25,157 nt of DNA from Kiritimatiellia bacterium. Lineage in GTDB: Bacteria > Verrucomicrobiota > Kiritimatiellia > RFP12 > UBA1067. The stretch is from positions 1-25,157 of the forward strand of contig JAFYQC010000189.1 of the NCBI GenBank assembly GCA_017547265.1, in the 5' to 3' direction. A program made the translations under genes and the position numbers. The notes under the pieces are model-generated. The model ran no database searches. It was not told the origin of the DNA and saw nothing but the letters and a program-made list of their open reading frames with translations. Shown here piece after piece: positions 1 through 7,452 of this stretch (its first letter is position 1; each line of letters starts with the position of its first letter).

Positions 1-50
1 ACTCTCCCTCGTCTCTCTTCCCTCTTCCCTCTTCCCGCTTCCCGCTCGCG
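1..50. repeat. Heptanucleotide tandem repeat inside the SNF2 gene
   Basis: On the + strand the unit CTCTTCC repeats with 7-nt spacing, flanked by diverged units (CGCTTCC, CTCTCCC). The array continues past the left edge of the window. It lies in the reading frame of the SNF2 gene and encodes a charged low-complexity insert. Confidence 0.75.
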
Positions 51-1338
51 GAAGCGAGAGCCATGTCAAAGTCTGGAGCGTCTTGCCAAGGCCCATCTCG
101 TCCGCGAGAAGGCCCGAGAGCCCCGCATTTTCGAGAAAACGCATCCAGTATACGCCCTGCTTCTGATAAGGTCTCAAGACATTGTCGAGAGGACCGAGCG
201 CGATCGGCTCGAACTTCGCGCCCGAATCACGATTCCTCGCCGCCGCAGTTTCGCGCCAGCGTCTCGCGGCGGAATCGTCGAGGTCAATGCAGTCGAGGAG
301 ATCGAGCGACGCCTTTACGTATGGCGCGTGTACGGAATCGACGCGGAACCACCCAGCCGCCGCGCCGTTCTGCGACGGCGCGCAATCACGAAACACGCCG
401 TGCATCGACTCTATCGCGGAGTTGTCGAGAAGGACTACCGCTCCATCCTTCATGATGTAGCCGTCGCCGCGGTTCAGCGCGGCCTGTATCTCGACAGGTG
501 ACACCTCGTAGCCCATCGCGTCAAAAGTATAGGAGACGTCGAACGCACCGTTCGGCGCGTCGCGCACGGTAACGACAGGCACGACGGACGGCATCGCGTC
601 CGTAAGCTCCATCAGCTTGTCGGCGAGATCTATGCGCCAACCCTTGCGCCTGAGAGCAGGAAGCCCTGCGCCAAGGAAGTTGAGAACCTTCTGCGGGTCG
701 GTGATGTAAAGCCGCAAGTCGCTGTCGTTGTACCCAGGGGAGAAGCCCCACTTCTCGACGGCCTTAACCGCCTCGCGCTCCGTCTTCATCGAGCGCACGC
801 GCCGCACAAGCGGATCGTCGGGATCAGGAATGTAGACTGTCCGCGGACTCTGCACCGAACAGACCGGGAACTCGATCTCGCCGTAGTGCGCGTCGATCTC
901 TATCGAAAGAGACGCGCGCGAACCGGCGACGAACGCCGAGAACTTCGGCTTCGTCTCGACTTCAATGAAATCCTCTTCCTCTTGCGGCTCGTCCGGCTCT
1001 TCCTCGCGCGCGTCGCGCGGCTTCTCTTCCTCGATGTCGTCCATCTCGCTGACGACAAGCGCATAACCAACGGCGACGACATGCTGGCACACCATGCCGA
1101 AGCGCCTGTTCGTGTCGCACGGACAATGAGACTCGATGCGGCCACCGGGCTTCAAGAAGAACGAGACCGGCATCTCCCATCCGCTCGGCTGCTCAATCTT
1201 GCCGCGGATCTCAAGTGTCTCGTCGTTGTAAGTGACGTCGTGCACGTCGCCTGACGTCACGATGGGCAGCGCCTTGTTGAAGACGTCCTCGCCACCCCAC
1301 GAGATAACCTCTTGCTGCGTTATGCCGGACTTTACCAT
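1..1338 (-). CDS. SWIM zinc finger / SNF2-family helicase, N-terminal part (runs off the window)
   Basis: This frame is open for all 446 codons from the ATG at 1338 to the window edge, so the C-terminal part is missing. Residues 72-86 hold a SWIM zinc finger (C72, C74, C84, H86, pattern CxC...CxH). An acidic linker follows near residues 100-120. Around residues 385-428 comes the start of the SNF2 ATPase: an LRPYQKQGV motif (Q motif region) and the Walker A string DEMGLGKT at 413-420. Bacterial SWIM-SNF2 proteins are ATP-driven DNA translocases of poorly known role. Directly after the Walker A helix (about residues 432-446) the protein enters a Gly/Arg/Glu low-complexity stretch encoded by heptanucleotide repeats, where the family normally continues into motif Ia. 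An in-frame TGA lies three codons upstream, so the start cannot be further out. There is no visible Shine-Dalgarno or -10 box, because a second repeat array abuts the start. Confidence 0.85.
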   Translation of the reverse strand, partial: MVKSGITQQEVISWGGEDVFNKALPIVTSGDVHDVTYNDETLEIRGKIEQPSGWEMPVSFFLKPGGRIESHCPCDTNRRFGMVCQHVVAVGYALVVSEMDDIEEEKPRDAREEEPDEPQEEEDFIEVETKPKFSAFVAGSRASLSIEIDAHYGEIEFPVCSVQSPRTVYIPDPDDPLVRRVRSMKTEREAVKAVEKWGFSPGYNDSDLRLYITDPQKVLNFLGAGLPALRRKGWRIDLADKLMELTDAMPSVVPVVTVRDAPNGAFDVSYTFDAMGYEVSPVEIQAALNRGDGYIMKDGAVVLLDNSAIESMHGVFRDCAPSQNGAAAGWFRVDSVHAPYVKASLDLLDCIDLDDSAARRWRETAAARNRDSGAKFEPIALGPLDNVLRPYQKQGVYWMRFLENAGLSGLLADEMGLGKTLQTLTWLSLPRAGSGKREEGRETRES

Positions 1339-1340
1339 TA

Positions 1341-1415
1341 TTAGGGGTCAGTGCTTAGGGGTCAGTAGTCAGGGGTCAGTACTGAGGGGTCAGTACAGAG
1401 GAGCCAGTAGTCAGG
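1341..1415. repeat. Heptanucleotide (7/14-nt) tandem array upstream of the SNF2 start
   Basis: On the + strand the units GGGGTCA and GTAGTCA (variants GTGCTTA, GTACTGA, GTACAGA, GGAGCCA) alternate, giving a 14-nt period built from two heptads and about five periods in all. The array ends 2-3 nt before the SNF2 start codon and occupies the space where its ribosome binding site and leader should be. It resembles the short tandemly repeated repetitive (STRR) heptads described in filamentous cyanobacteria, but relatedness is not implied. Confidence 0.8.
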
Positions 1416-1430
1416 AGAATGATGTGTTGA

Positions 1431-1446
1431 GTTTTTCATGAAAAAC
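1431..1446. repeat. Perfect 16-bp palindrome
   Basis: GTTTTTCATGAAAAAC is its own reverse complement. It lies between the SNF2 upstream array and the HU terminator, and its right half overlaps the terminator T-tract. It could be an operator, or it could help form a bidirectional terminator; the sequence does not decide. Confidence 0.6.
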
Positions 1447-1472
1447 AAACGCGGGCTCCGTGGAACCCGCGT
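1441..1472 (-). terminator. Rho-independent terminator after the HU-like gene
   Basis: On the minus strand an 11-bp GC-rich stem (arms 1462-1472 and 1449-1459, one G-U pair) is followed by a T-rich run. It lies 28 nt past the HU stop codon. Confidence 0.85.
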
Positions 1473-1499
1473 CCGATGCATCTTGCGATGCGCCTTGCC

Positions 1500-1793
1500 T
1501 TAGGCGAGGACAGCGTCCTTCGCGGCCTTGCAGAGGCGGAATTTCGCCTTCGTGCGGGCAGGGATCTTGATCGTCTCGCCAGTCGCGGAATTGCGGCCGA
1601 GGCGAGCCTTGCTCTTCGCCTTGAGCATCTTGCCGAGACCGGGGAGCATGATGCCCTTCGGGCCCTTGGCGCCAGCGTAGGCGATCTTGAGGAGCTCCTC
1701 ATAGGCAGCAACGGCCTGCTTCTTGCTGATGCCAGCGGCCTCAGCGATGGCGGCCATGATCTCGGACTTGGTAGCGGGAACTTTCTTAGCCAT
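1500..1793 (-). CDS. HU/IHF-family DNA-binding protein
   Basis: This 97-residue protein has the length and fold signature of the HU family. Its N-terminal helices carry the usual SEIMAAIAE...GISKKQA pattern, there is a GLGK turn near the middle, and the DNA-binding arm reads RxGRNSATGETIKIPA, close to the family consensus RxGRNPxTGExIxIPA with Ser in place of the usual Pro. HU proteins bend and compact DNA as dimers. An AAAAGGA ribosome binding site lies about 10 nt upstream of the ATG. The gene is monocistronic, with a promoter at 1861 and a terminator at 1441. The short Ala/Lys-rich N-terminus is common in PVC members of the family. HU and IHF cannot be separated from sequence alone. Confidence 0.95.
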   Translation of the reverse strand: MAKKVPATKSEIMAAIAEAAGISKKQAVAAYEELLKIAYAGAKGPKGIMLPGLGKMLKAKSKARLGRNSATGETIKIPARTKAKFRLCKAAKDAVLA

Positions 1794-1860
1794 TTTTTTT
1801 GATCCTTTTGGTTTTCACTAGTGATGCACTCGAGATACTATCCCTTGTGCTTTTGCCCAT

Positions 1861-1868
1861 AATATACC
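1861..1868 (-). promoter_or_regulatory. Promoter -10 region of the HU-like gene
   Basis: The minus strand reads TTGGTATATT, an extended -10 (TG-N-TATATT), about 68 nt before the HU start. The predicted leader is about 60 nt. Confidence 0.6.
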
Positions 1869-1979
1869 AATATTTGTTGTAGAGCGCAAGGGGGAAATTG
1901 TGTTTTTTTATTTTTTCTTCCACAACCTGTTGTGGCACCCTTTGCAAAAATCTCAGCAGGCCACCACCGCCTGTTGATG

Positions 1980-2858
1980 TCAGCGGAGCGCCGCCATACA
2001 AGATTTGGCAACGACGCGCGAACATTCCTCCGTCGCCTTGGGGCAGCGAGGATGAAAAGCGCATCCGCTCGGCCAGTCGGTCGGCGGAGGAACAGTTCCA
2101 GGAATTCCGACGAGCGGAGAGTCCTTCGGAAGATCAAGTCGCGGCACTGCGGCGAGAAGCCCTTGCGTATATGGATGTATTGGACTTCCAAGAACTTCTG
2201 GAACAGTTCCCCTCTCGATGATTTCGCCCGCGTACATCACGTTGACATACTTGGAATACTGCGCGACTAGTCCAAGATTGTGCGTGATGAGAAGGACTGC
2301 AGTCTTGTGTTCGTCTGCGACGCGGTTGACGAGATCGAGCACTTCCTTCTGCGTCGTCACGTCGAGCGCAGTCGTCGGCTCGTCGGCGATGAGAAGATCA
2401 GGATCCTGTGCAAGCGCCATCGCGATCATCACGCGCTGCTGCTGCCCGCCAGAGAGTTCGCACGGGAACTTGCGGATCGTCGCGCGCGGAAGTCCGACGG
2501 ATTCGAGAAGCGATGCGACGCGCTCCTCTTCGGCCTCGCCAGCAGGAGTCGTCGCCTTTCTCGACGCGCGAAGGCCCTCGGCGATCTGCTTGCCGACGCG
2601 CATCACGGGATTGAGCGACTGCATCGGATTCTGGAAGATGTAGGCGATGTGCGGCGAGCCGGAGATCTTTCCTGTGATCTCCGCGCGATCGACAAGCCCG
2701 CCTACGGCAAGCGAGGTAAGCGACTTGCCGCAGCCAGATTCGCCGACGAGCGCAACGCGCCCGTTCTCTGGAACTGTGAACGACACGTCGCGCACGGGAA
2801 CGGAAAGCTTCCCCTCCATGCGAAACGCCACACGCAGATGTTCGACTTCGAGCAACAT
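1980..2858 (-). CDS. Oligopeptide/dipeptide-type ABC transporter ATP-binding protein (OppD/DppD-like)
   Basis: This 292-residue ATPase has Walker A GESGCGKS (39-46), Q-loop Q76, signature LSGGQQ (135-140), Walker B LLIADE (155-160) and H-loop H193. The C-terminal oligopeptide-transporter extension carries the HPYTQGLL and FHPRCP motifs. It should power peptide or related solute import. The ATG at 2858 is chosen because an AAGGA site sits 8 nt upstream and the family N-terminus (LLEVEHLRV) starts there. It lies 1 nt after the stop of the small membrane protein and is the last gene of the serA operon. No permease, binding protein or OppF partner is nearby, which is unusual. The frame ends at a TGA, and eight codons ending in VVAC follow in the same frame before the next stop. 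The family normally ends in xVAC, so this may be a premature stop. Confidence 0.9.
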   Translation of the reverse strand: MLLEVEHLRVAFRMEGKLSVPVRDVSFTVPENGRVALVGESGCGKSLTSLAVGGLVDRAEITGKISGSPHIAYIFQNPMQSLNPVMRVGKQIAEGLRASRKATTPAGEAEEERVASLLESVGLPRATIRKFPCELSGGQQQRVMIAMALAQDPDLLIADEPTTALDVTTQKEVLDLVNRVADEHKTAVLLITHNLGLVAQYSKYVNVMYAGEIIERGTVPEVLGSPIHPYTQGLLAAVPRLDLPKDSPLVGIPGTVPPPTDWPSGCAFHPRCPKATEECSRVVAKSCMAALR

Positions 2859-2859
2859 G

Positions 2860-3240
2860 TCACTTGTCCTTCCCTTTGTCCGGTTCTTTGGATCGAGATT
2901 CATCTCCGCCCTTTTCGGCCATAAGCAGAAACGCCTGTTCAACCGCCGCGTCGCGACGCCGCGCAAACTCCGTCGCGTCCGGATTGCCGTCCCAGAGTCG
3001 GCAGAGGTTGATCGTCGCGGACATCCCGTCGGAAGCGACGCGCATGGTCTTCTCGCATTCTGGGCATTCCACGAATGTCACGGTACGCCCGTTGCGCGTG
3101 ATAGACAGGATCTGACGCGTGTCGACCGGTGTCGCCGCGTTGCGCCGGACGATCACCACCGCCGAGACGGCGACAAGCAGAACGAGCGCCGAAAAGGCTG
3201 CAGCACGGAGAAGAAGCGGCTTGAGACTTCGTCCTGTCAT
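2860..3240 (-). CDS. Small single-pass membrane protein with a CxxC pair
   Basis: This 126-residue protein has one hydrophobic segment at about residues 12-31 after a basic N-terminus, so the rest is probably outside the cytoplasmic membrane. The exported part contains a CPEC motif around residues 59-62 and a further Cys near 80, and ends in a charged, Lys/Asp-rich tail. I do not recognise a family. The CxxC pair could bind metal or take part in disulfide chemistry. The start is fixed by the 4-nt ATGA overlap with the DedA stop, and its own stop is 1 nt from the OppD start, so it is translationally coupled on both sides. Confidence 0.75.
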   Translation of the reverse strand: MTGRSLKPLLLRAAAFSALVLLVAVSAVVIVRRNAATPVDTRQILSITRNGRTVTFVECPECEKTMRVASDGMSATINLCRLWDGNPDATEFARRRDAAVEQAFLLMAEKGGDESRSKEPDKGKDK

Positions 3241-3908
3241 TTGCGAGCCCCCTTCCACATGACGAGCTTTGAGGCAATGAAGTAGAGCGCGACGAGCAGA
3301 ACCGCCCCGCCTATTACGAGCGGGAGATGCGCGGAGGCCATGTCCTTGCCCTTCTCGCAAAGCTCGAGATACGTGATGTCTGCTGTCGAACGACCGATGC
3401 CGTAGCCGATTGCCGCGAGGATCGCCGTCCATATCCCGGCACCGAGCCCGGTGAAGAGCGCGAAGGAAAAAATTGGCATACGCGATATACCTGCGGGAAT
3501 CGAGATCAGCTGGCGTATGACGGGAACGAGGCGGCACACAAACGTCGTCGCCGCGCCGTACTTGTTGAACACTTCGCAGGCGCGCGCGAGCGGCTCTGGC
3601 TTCACGAAGAAGTATTTCCCGTACTTCTCGAGGAACGGCCTGCCAAGCCAGTGCGCAAGATAGTAGTTTGCAAACGCACCCACAAGCGAGCCGACAACAC
3701 CGACTGCGATTGCAACGGCAAGTGCGACAACCGGCGGAAGCCCGAGTTCGCCACGCGCCGCGAGAAAGCCCGCAGGAACCATCACGACTTCGCTCGGAAA
3801 CGGAATAAAGCTCGACTCGATCGCCATGAATACGAACACGAACACGAGCCCCCACGTCGGCGCAAGGGCTGCGATTGAATCGAGGTGAGAGGCAATCGTC
3901 TCAAGCAT
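3237..3908 (-). CDS. DedA family (VTT domain) membrane protein
   Basis: This 223-residue protein matches DedA in length and motifs. Its N-terminal half contains ESSFIPFPSEVVMVPAG, the conserved E-x-x-x-P-x-P-x-E region. It also has GxxxGxxxxYxxxxxxG in the second membrane part, and FxxRxxPxxRxxxSIPAG (FVCRLVPVIRQLISIPAG), which carries the conserved arginines. At least four strong hydrophobic segments are visible. DedA proteins support membrane homeostasis; several are linked to undecaprenyl-phosphate or phospholipid flipping. It overlaps the preceding unknown gene by 8 nt and the next by 4 nt (ATGA). I cannot tell which DedA subgroup it is. Confidence 0.93.
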   Translation of the reverse strand: MLETIASHLDSIAALAPTWGLVFVFVFMAIESSFIPFPSEVVMVPAGFLAARGELGLPPVVALAVAIAVGVVGSLVGAFANYYLAHWLGRPFLEKYGKYFFVKPEPLARACEVFNKYGAATTFVCRLVPVIRQLISIPAGISRMPIFSFALFTGLGAGIWTAILAAIGYGIGRSTADITYLELCEKGKDMASAHLPLVIGGAVLLVALYFIASKLVMWKGARK

Positions 3909-4824
3909 TGGCTGGTGCTCCTGGCAACTTGTCGTGAAGCGAGAGCTTCAGCGGAATGTCGAGGCAAAGCGGACGCAGCATCCTGAAGAGCCGCTGCGAA
4001 CCCACCATTATCTCGCCCGGTATGCGTCCGCGCGCGAGAAAGTGTTTCAAGAGCCGCGGCGCTACGCCCTCCCACATGGCGCGAAGCCCGCCATCTGGAA
4101 CTGGAGAGACTGCATCGGCGACAAACTGCTCGCCTGTCGCGGCATCGCGCGCGGAGAGGCGGTAGACGCAGCGCGGCCGCGGCTCTTTCGTGGAAATCCC
4201 TATGGCAAGCGCGAATTCCACAACGACCTTCTCCTCCGCGGCGAAGGGAAGGTCCTTCGCCTTTGCGAGATCGGCTTTTGCGAAAGTGACGCTCTCGACA
4301 TGCGGCCGAGGGTCGGGAATCGAAAGCGCCTTGTCAGACCAGCTCCCGCCATCGCCTTCGACGCGCGCGAACATCGCCTTCTCGGAGGCGAACTTGAGGG
4401 GAAGCTCCGAATCGGCCTCGACGCGCATCATCACGCCGTAGGACTCCCAAAGGATCTTCGAGCAGAACGCGCGTTCCGCGTCGGTCGCAAGGCGCGGCAT
4501 GAAGCACGGGTCGTGCCTGAAAAGCCGCACTTCTCCGCCCGAGACGAAGACGAGCTCGAAATGGGGAATCTCCATCGGGGTCGAGTAAAAGCCGAAATTG
4601 ACGTCGATGCGAGTCCTGACGAAATCATGGAAGCTCTGCCAGCCCTCAATCATCATGAAGCGCACGTTGACTGGATTGCCGTCGCCCTTCATCACGCAGC
4701 AGAAATAAGGAAACACAGTTCCCTTCGGGCAGACGGCCCAGTTGTACGGTGCAACCGCCTCCCACACCCCGAGGGCGTCCATTTTCGCGCCGATGTCCTC
4801 GATGGTGCGCTCCATGCGTTTCAC
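3901..4824 (-). CDS. Conserved-looking hypothetical protein
   Basis: This frame codes for 307 residues from a GTG at 4824, or 304 from an ATG at 4815. The GTG shares GTGA with the TGA stop of the upstream GspF-like gene, which favours coupled initiation; neither site has a strong Shine-Dalgarno. There is no signal peptide or membrane segment, so the protein is probably cytoplasmic. It is rich in aromatic residues in its first half (PYNWAVCPKG, FPYFCCVMKG, FYSTPMEIPHFELVF). I do not recognise a family. It sits in a tight operon between a GspF-like gene and dedA and overlaps dedA by 8 nt. Confidence 0.8.
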   Translation of the reverse strand: MKRMERTIEDIGAKMDALGVWEAVAPYNWAVCPKGTVFPYFCCVMKGDGNPVNVRFMMIEGWQSFHDFVRTRIDVNFGFYSTPMEIPHFELVFVSGGEVRLFRHDPCFMPRLATDAERAFCSKILWESYGVMMRVEADSELPLKFASEKAMFARVEGDGGSWSDKALSIPDPRPHVESVTFAKADLAKAKDLPFAAEEKVVVEFALAIGISTKEPRPRCVYRLSARDAATGEQFVADAVSPVPDGGLRAMWEGVAPRLLKHFLARGRIPGEIMVGSQRLFRMLRPLCLDIPLKLSLHDKLPGAPANA

Positions 4825-5999
4825 CCGAGCGACGAGGAGACCTGGAACACCGCCATCAAAATCGCGATGGCAACGAAGCCGACGGCGCCGGCGATCATTA
4901 CGATTAGAATCGGCTCAAGCGCGTTCGTGAAGGCCGTTATGTTGCGATCCATGTCCTTCTGGTAGCGCTTGCCTATATGCTCGAGCGAAGCCGGCATGTC
5001 GCCCGCCTGCTCACCTACGGCAAGCATGTCGGTCATCATGCGCGGGAACACTCCCGACGACGCGAGAGGTCCGGAAATCGAAGTGCCGTCGGTGACGCGC
5101 CGGCGAGCCGTCGCAAGCGCGTCTGCAATCACGGCGTTGTTGCACGTCTCCTCGGAGATCTTCAGCGCCTGAAGGACGTTCACGCCGTTTGTGAGAAGTG
5201 TCTTGAGAGTGTAGGCGAGCGACGAATACGCGCCTGCCGCGACGATGCCCTTGACGAGTGGCGCCTTGAGCTTCCAGCCGTCGATCTTGCGGCGGCCGGC
5301 GGGAGTGTCCTTCCACTTCCTGAACCAGATGAAGAACAAGACGGCGGCGATGGCAAGCGTCCAGCCGTAGTGAATCAGGAACTCGGAAAGCCCGATGAGC
5401 ATGCGGGTCGGGAGAGGCAAGGCCGCGCCCATCGAGTCGAACACCTTCTTGAACTTGGGGATAATCCACACGAGCGCGCCTATGACTGCGGCGACGCCAA
5501 AGCAGAGGACGATAACCGGGTACGACATCGCGCTCTTGATCTTGCCGCGCATGTTGTCGTAGCGCTCGTAATGGTCGGCAAGGCGGCGCAGCACCTCGAC
5601 AAGCGCACCTGACGCCTCGCCCGCGCGGATCATGTTCGAGTAAAGCGGCTCAAACGTCTTCGGGTGGTGCGCGCATGCGTCGGAAAAAGTCTCGCCGCGA
5701 ACGATGCGGTCGCAGAGGTCCTGGCAGACGTAGCGCTGACCCGAGTCCTCCTCGCCCTGGTTCGCAAGCGCCTGGAGCGCCTGTCCAAGCGTCATGCCGG
5801 CTTCGATCAGATCCGCAAGTTCGGAAGTGAAGAGAAGGACTTCGACGGACTTCATCGCCGTCTTCTGCTTCGACCCGCCGAGCTGAAGATTCCAGATCGA
5901 CTGCGACGACTTGGAGGACTGGACTGCGCGAGAGGAAGACGCCTTTTCCAGCGCGGTTCCAGCGCCAGCTCCAGACGTCTTTCTCTTCGCGTAGCCCAT
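4821..5999 (-). CDS. Type II secretion / type IV pilus inner-membrane platform protein (GspF/PilC family)
   Basis: The 392-residue length fits the family (about 400). After a Ser/Lys-rich leader of about 48 residues come two copies of the T2SSF helical domain, one starting LLFTSELADLIEAGMTLGQAL and the second starting with the AYTLKTLLTNGVNVLQALK region. Hydrophobic segments lie near residues 165-190, 215-235 and 365-390, the usual three-segment layout. These proteins form the inner-membrane platform on which the assembly ATPase builds a pseudopilus or pilus. No GspE, pilin or GspC-like gene is next to it. A secretin-domain gene lies 2.6 kb upstream in the same direction, and many signal-peptide proteins follow the same orientation. 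It starts 9 nt after serA with no clear ribosome binding site. Confidence 0.92.
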   Translation of the reverse strand: MGYAKRKTSGAGAGTALEKASSSRAVQSSKSSQSIWNLQLGGSKQKTAMKSVEVLLFTSELADLIEAGMTLGQALQALANQGEEDSGQRYVCQDLCDRIVRGETFSDACAHHPKTFEPLYSNMIRAGEASGALVEVLRRLADHYERYDNMRGKIKSAMSYPVIVLCFGVAAVIGALVWIIPKFKKVFDSMGAALPLPTRMLIGLSEFLIHYGWTLAIAAVLFFIWFRKWKDTPAGRRKIDGWKLKAPLVKGIVAAGAYSSLAYTLKTLLTNGVNVLQALKISEETCNNAVIADALATARRRVTDGTSISGPLASSGVFPRMMTDMLAVGEQAGDMPASLEHIGKRYQKDMDRNITAFTNALEPILIVMIAGAVGFVAIAILMAVFQVSSSLG

Positions 6000-6008
6000 T
6001 GTCAGATA

Positions 6009-7175
6009 TTACTTCACAACCCTGACGCGGATGACAGCGTCGCTGGCCTCAAGGGCCTTAACGACGTCGGCGGGAATCGCGGTGTCGGTGTCGATGAGTG
6101 TGTAGGCAAAGTCGCCGCGGCTCTTGTTTGCTATGGAGTCGATGTTGACTTTGGCATTGCCGAGGATCGAGGTAAACGTACCGATCATGTTCGCCTCGTT
6201 CTTGTGGCAGATCGCGACACGTCCGGCCCTGCTGGGGATACCGAGCGAGCACGCCGGATAGTTGACGGAGTTGACGATGTTTCCGTTTTCAAGGAAGTCG
6301 CGCATCTCCTTGACGGCCATGACCGCGCAGTTGTCCTCGGACTCCTCTGTGGAAGCGCCGAGGTGGGGGATCACGATGCAGCCCTTCTGGCCTGCGGTCG
6401 TCGCGTTGGGGAAGTCGGAAACATACTTGCGGACCTTGCCGGACTCAATAGCGGCGAGCATGTCCTTCTCGTTGACGAGCGCATCACGCGCCGCGTTGAT
6501 GATGATGACGCCGCGCTTCATCATGGCGAGCGCGTCGGCGTTGATCATGCCCTTGGTGGAATCGAGCGCAGGGACGTGGATGGTGATGAAGTCGCAGGCG
6601 CGGTAGATCGCCTCGACGTTCTTGCAATGCTTCACGGCGTGGTCGAGCTGCCAAGCGGCGTCGACGGAAAGGTAGGGGTCGTAGCCGAAGACTTCCATGC
6701 CGAGCTCGACGGCGGCATTGGCGACCTTCTGGCCGATTGCGCCAAGCCCGATTACGCCAAGCTTCTTGCCCTGGATCTCGGTTCCGGCAAACGCCTTCTT
6801 GGCCTTCTCCGCGGCCTTGCCGATCGCGGGATCGGCGGCGTTCTCCTTGACCCACTCAATGCCGCCAACGATGTCGCGGCTCGCGAGGAGCATCGCGGCG
6901 ATCACGAGTTCCTTGACGCCGTTGGCGTTCGCGCCGGGCGTATTGAACACGACGATGCCCTTCTTGGCGTATTCGGCGTGGGGGATGTTGTTGACGCCCG
7001 CGCCTGCGCGCGCGACGGCGAGGAGATTAGGGCCAGGGACGAGCTCGTCCATCTTGGCGCTTCTCACGAAGACGGCATCGGCCTCTTCGAATTTCTCGGT
7101 ACGGGCGTAGTTTTCGCCCAGGTTGTTGAGCCCGCAATCCGCAATCGGATTGAGGCAGTTGTATTTGTAGTTCAT
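6009..7175 (-). CDS. serA: D-3-phosphoglycerate dehydrogenase with C-terminal ACT domain
   Basis: This 388-residue protein catalyses the first step of serine synthesis, NAD-dependent oxidation of 3-phosphoglycerate. The Rossmann motif GLGAIG is at 143-148, the catalytic Arg is R230 (INAARDAL) and the catalytic His is H271 (PHLGAST). Residues about 310-388 (NEANMIGTFTSIL...) form an ACT domain, the usual site of serine feedback. The DFPN stretch at 254-257 and the overall length match the compact PGDH group seen in anaerobes. The ATG at 7175 is chosen because upstream in-frame codons overlap the promoter at 7237, and a GGAAG site lies about 10 nt upstream. It leads a six-gene operon whose other members have no evident link to serine synthesis. 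Confidence 0.95.
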   Translation of the reverse strand: MNYKYNCLNPIADCGLNNLGENYARTEKFEEADAVFVRSAKMDELVPGPNLLAVARAGAGVNNIPHAEYAKKGIVVFNTPGANANGVKELVIAAMLLASRDIVGGIEWVKENAADPAIGKAAEKAKKAFAGTEIQGKKLGVIGLGAIGQKVANAAVELGMEVFGYDPYLSVDAAWQLDHAVKHCKNVEAIYRACDFITIHVPALDSTKGMINADALAMMKRGVIIINAARDALVNEKDMLAAIESGKVRKYVSDFPNATTAGQKGCIVIPHLGASTEESEDNCAVMAVKEMRDFLENGNIVNSVNYPACSLGIPSRAGRVAICHKNEANMIGTFTSILGNAKVNIDSIANKSRGDFAYTLIDTDTAIPADVVKALEASDAVIRVRVVK

Positions 7176-7236
7176 TTTTTGCTTTCTTCCGTAGAGTTTA
7201 TCATGGAATTTGCCGTCACGCATGACGACATCGGAT

Positions 7237-7244
7237 ATTATACC
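7237..7244 (-). promoter_or_regulatory. Extended -10 promoter of the serA operon
   Basis: The minus strand reads TGTGGTATAAT. The -10 hexamer is at 7237-7242, giving a leader of about 55 nt before serA. No convincing -35 is visible. Confidence 0.7.
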
Positions 7245-7411
7245 ACATTTGCCGTCGTTTTTGCCTCCGAAGCGCGGGTTTACTTTTGTGGTGAGAGCGA
7301 GGCCTACGCCCAACCTGCTCGCTGAGCCGCGACAAGCCGATGGTCGCGTCCGCTTTGGGCTGTGTTTCGGCTTAGGGCTCGCTAGCTTTGCCGCGAATAC
7401 GCGTCAAACCT

Positions 7412-7427
7412 CCGGCGAAAAAGCCGG
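7412..7427 (-). terminator. Possible weak terminator after the esterase-like gene
   Basis: A CCGGC/GCCGG stem with a 6-nt T-rich loop lies 26 nt past the stop at 7453. Only a short TTT follows, so it may not terminate alone. Apart from this hairpin and the serA promoter and leader, I see nothing definite in 7176-7452. Confidence 0.3.
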
Positions 7428-7452
7428 TGGCGACATCGCGGTGCGGACGAAA

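Noticed and set aside
1980..1982. TGA recoded as Trp or Sec in the OppD-like gene
   Set aside because: Several other genes end at TGA with a coupled next start (ATGA overlaps), and no SECIS-like element is evident. A plain stop is simpler.
5664..7325. A 553-codon open frame on the plus strand
   Set aside because: It mirrors serA and the start of the GspF-like gene, with no ribosome binding site and no recognisable motif.
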